A DNA stretch of 12,792 nt from an uncultured Planctomycetaceae bacterium. Its GTDB lineage: Bacteria; Planctomycetota; Planctomycetia; Pirellulales; UBA1268. The translations under genes were made by a program, and so were the position numbers. Positions 12,768-12,792 of the stretch are shown here, one piece after another (within the stretch, counting starts at the first letter, position 1; every line of letters begins with the position of its first letter). The stretch is taken from contig CAISKG010000412.1 in assembly GCA_903885855.1 (NCBI GenBank), forward strand, positions 1-12,792, given 5' to 3'. The notes under the pieces are model-generated. The model was not told the DNA's origin and did no database searches. It worked only from the letters and a program-made list of their open reading frames with translations.

Positions 12768-12792
12768 GGCCGGCCCCCGAACGTGCGCCGCG

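Noticed and set aside
1..12792. tRNA, rRNA, CRISPR, insertion sequence or prophage genes.
   Set aside because: I looked for cloverleaf-type sequences, regularly spaced repeats, transposase or integrase motifs and terminal inverted repeats, and found none convincing.

Overview
This window looks like a chromosomal segment of a very GC-rich member of the Planctomycetota. The main evidence is a DUF1559 protein (minus strand, 7518-8639) with the type IV prepilin-like leader typical of that phylum. A SpoVG beside ispE, a TM2-like planctomycete-type membrane protein and a Cys-rich secreted protein agree with this. G+C is so high that stop codons are rare in every frame, so very long spurious open frames run across real genes. 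I see no tRNA, rRNA, CRISPR array, transposase or integrase.

Layout, left to right. (1) 58-1502, minus: ispE (isoprenoid precursor kinase) followed by spoVG (nucleic-acid-binding regulator with an inserted zinc ribbon). (2) 1749-1964, minus: a 71-residue protein with one C-terminal membrane helix, divergent from rlmN (2134-3183, plus), a radical-SAM 23S rRNA/tRNA methyltransferase. (3) 3214-4229, minus: two small membrane proteins, apparently one transcription unit. (4) 4331-5215, minus: an ExeA/GspA-like AAA ATPase, divergent from rsmE (5385-6071, plus), a 16S rRNA methyltransferase. (5) 6084-9553, minus: a three-gene series in the order of transcription: secreted Cys-rich protein, DUF1559 pseudopilin-like protein, and a PepSY-TM protein resembling ferric-siderophore reductases. 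(6) 9779-11161, plus: a secreted glucose/sorbosone dehydrogenase-type beta-propeller, convergent with and overlapping a sugar isomerase/epimerase-like TIM barrel (11068-11850, minus). (7) 11931-12752, plus: a Nif3/YbgI-type dinuclear-metal protein.

Much of the window is core housekeeping (isoprenoid synthesis, rRNA methylation, Nif3). The part most likely to hold something undescribed is the Cys-rich / DUF1559 / PepSY-TM series with a palindromic AT-rich site at its promoter (about 9627-9676). I infer a cell-envelope metal-handling system, probably iron or copper, but this rests on domain resemblance and gene order only. Other points of interest are the zinc ribbon inserted inside the SpoVG fold, a 94-base 3' overlap of the two convergent carbohydrate-type genes where one base change would make their stop codons coincide, and an inverted repeat inside the prepilin leader.

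No gene-free stretch exceeds 300 bases. The largest gaps are 1503-1748, 9554-9778 and 8640-8857; their candidate promoters, hairpins and repeats are listed below.
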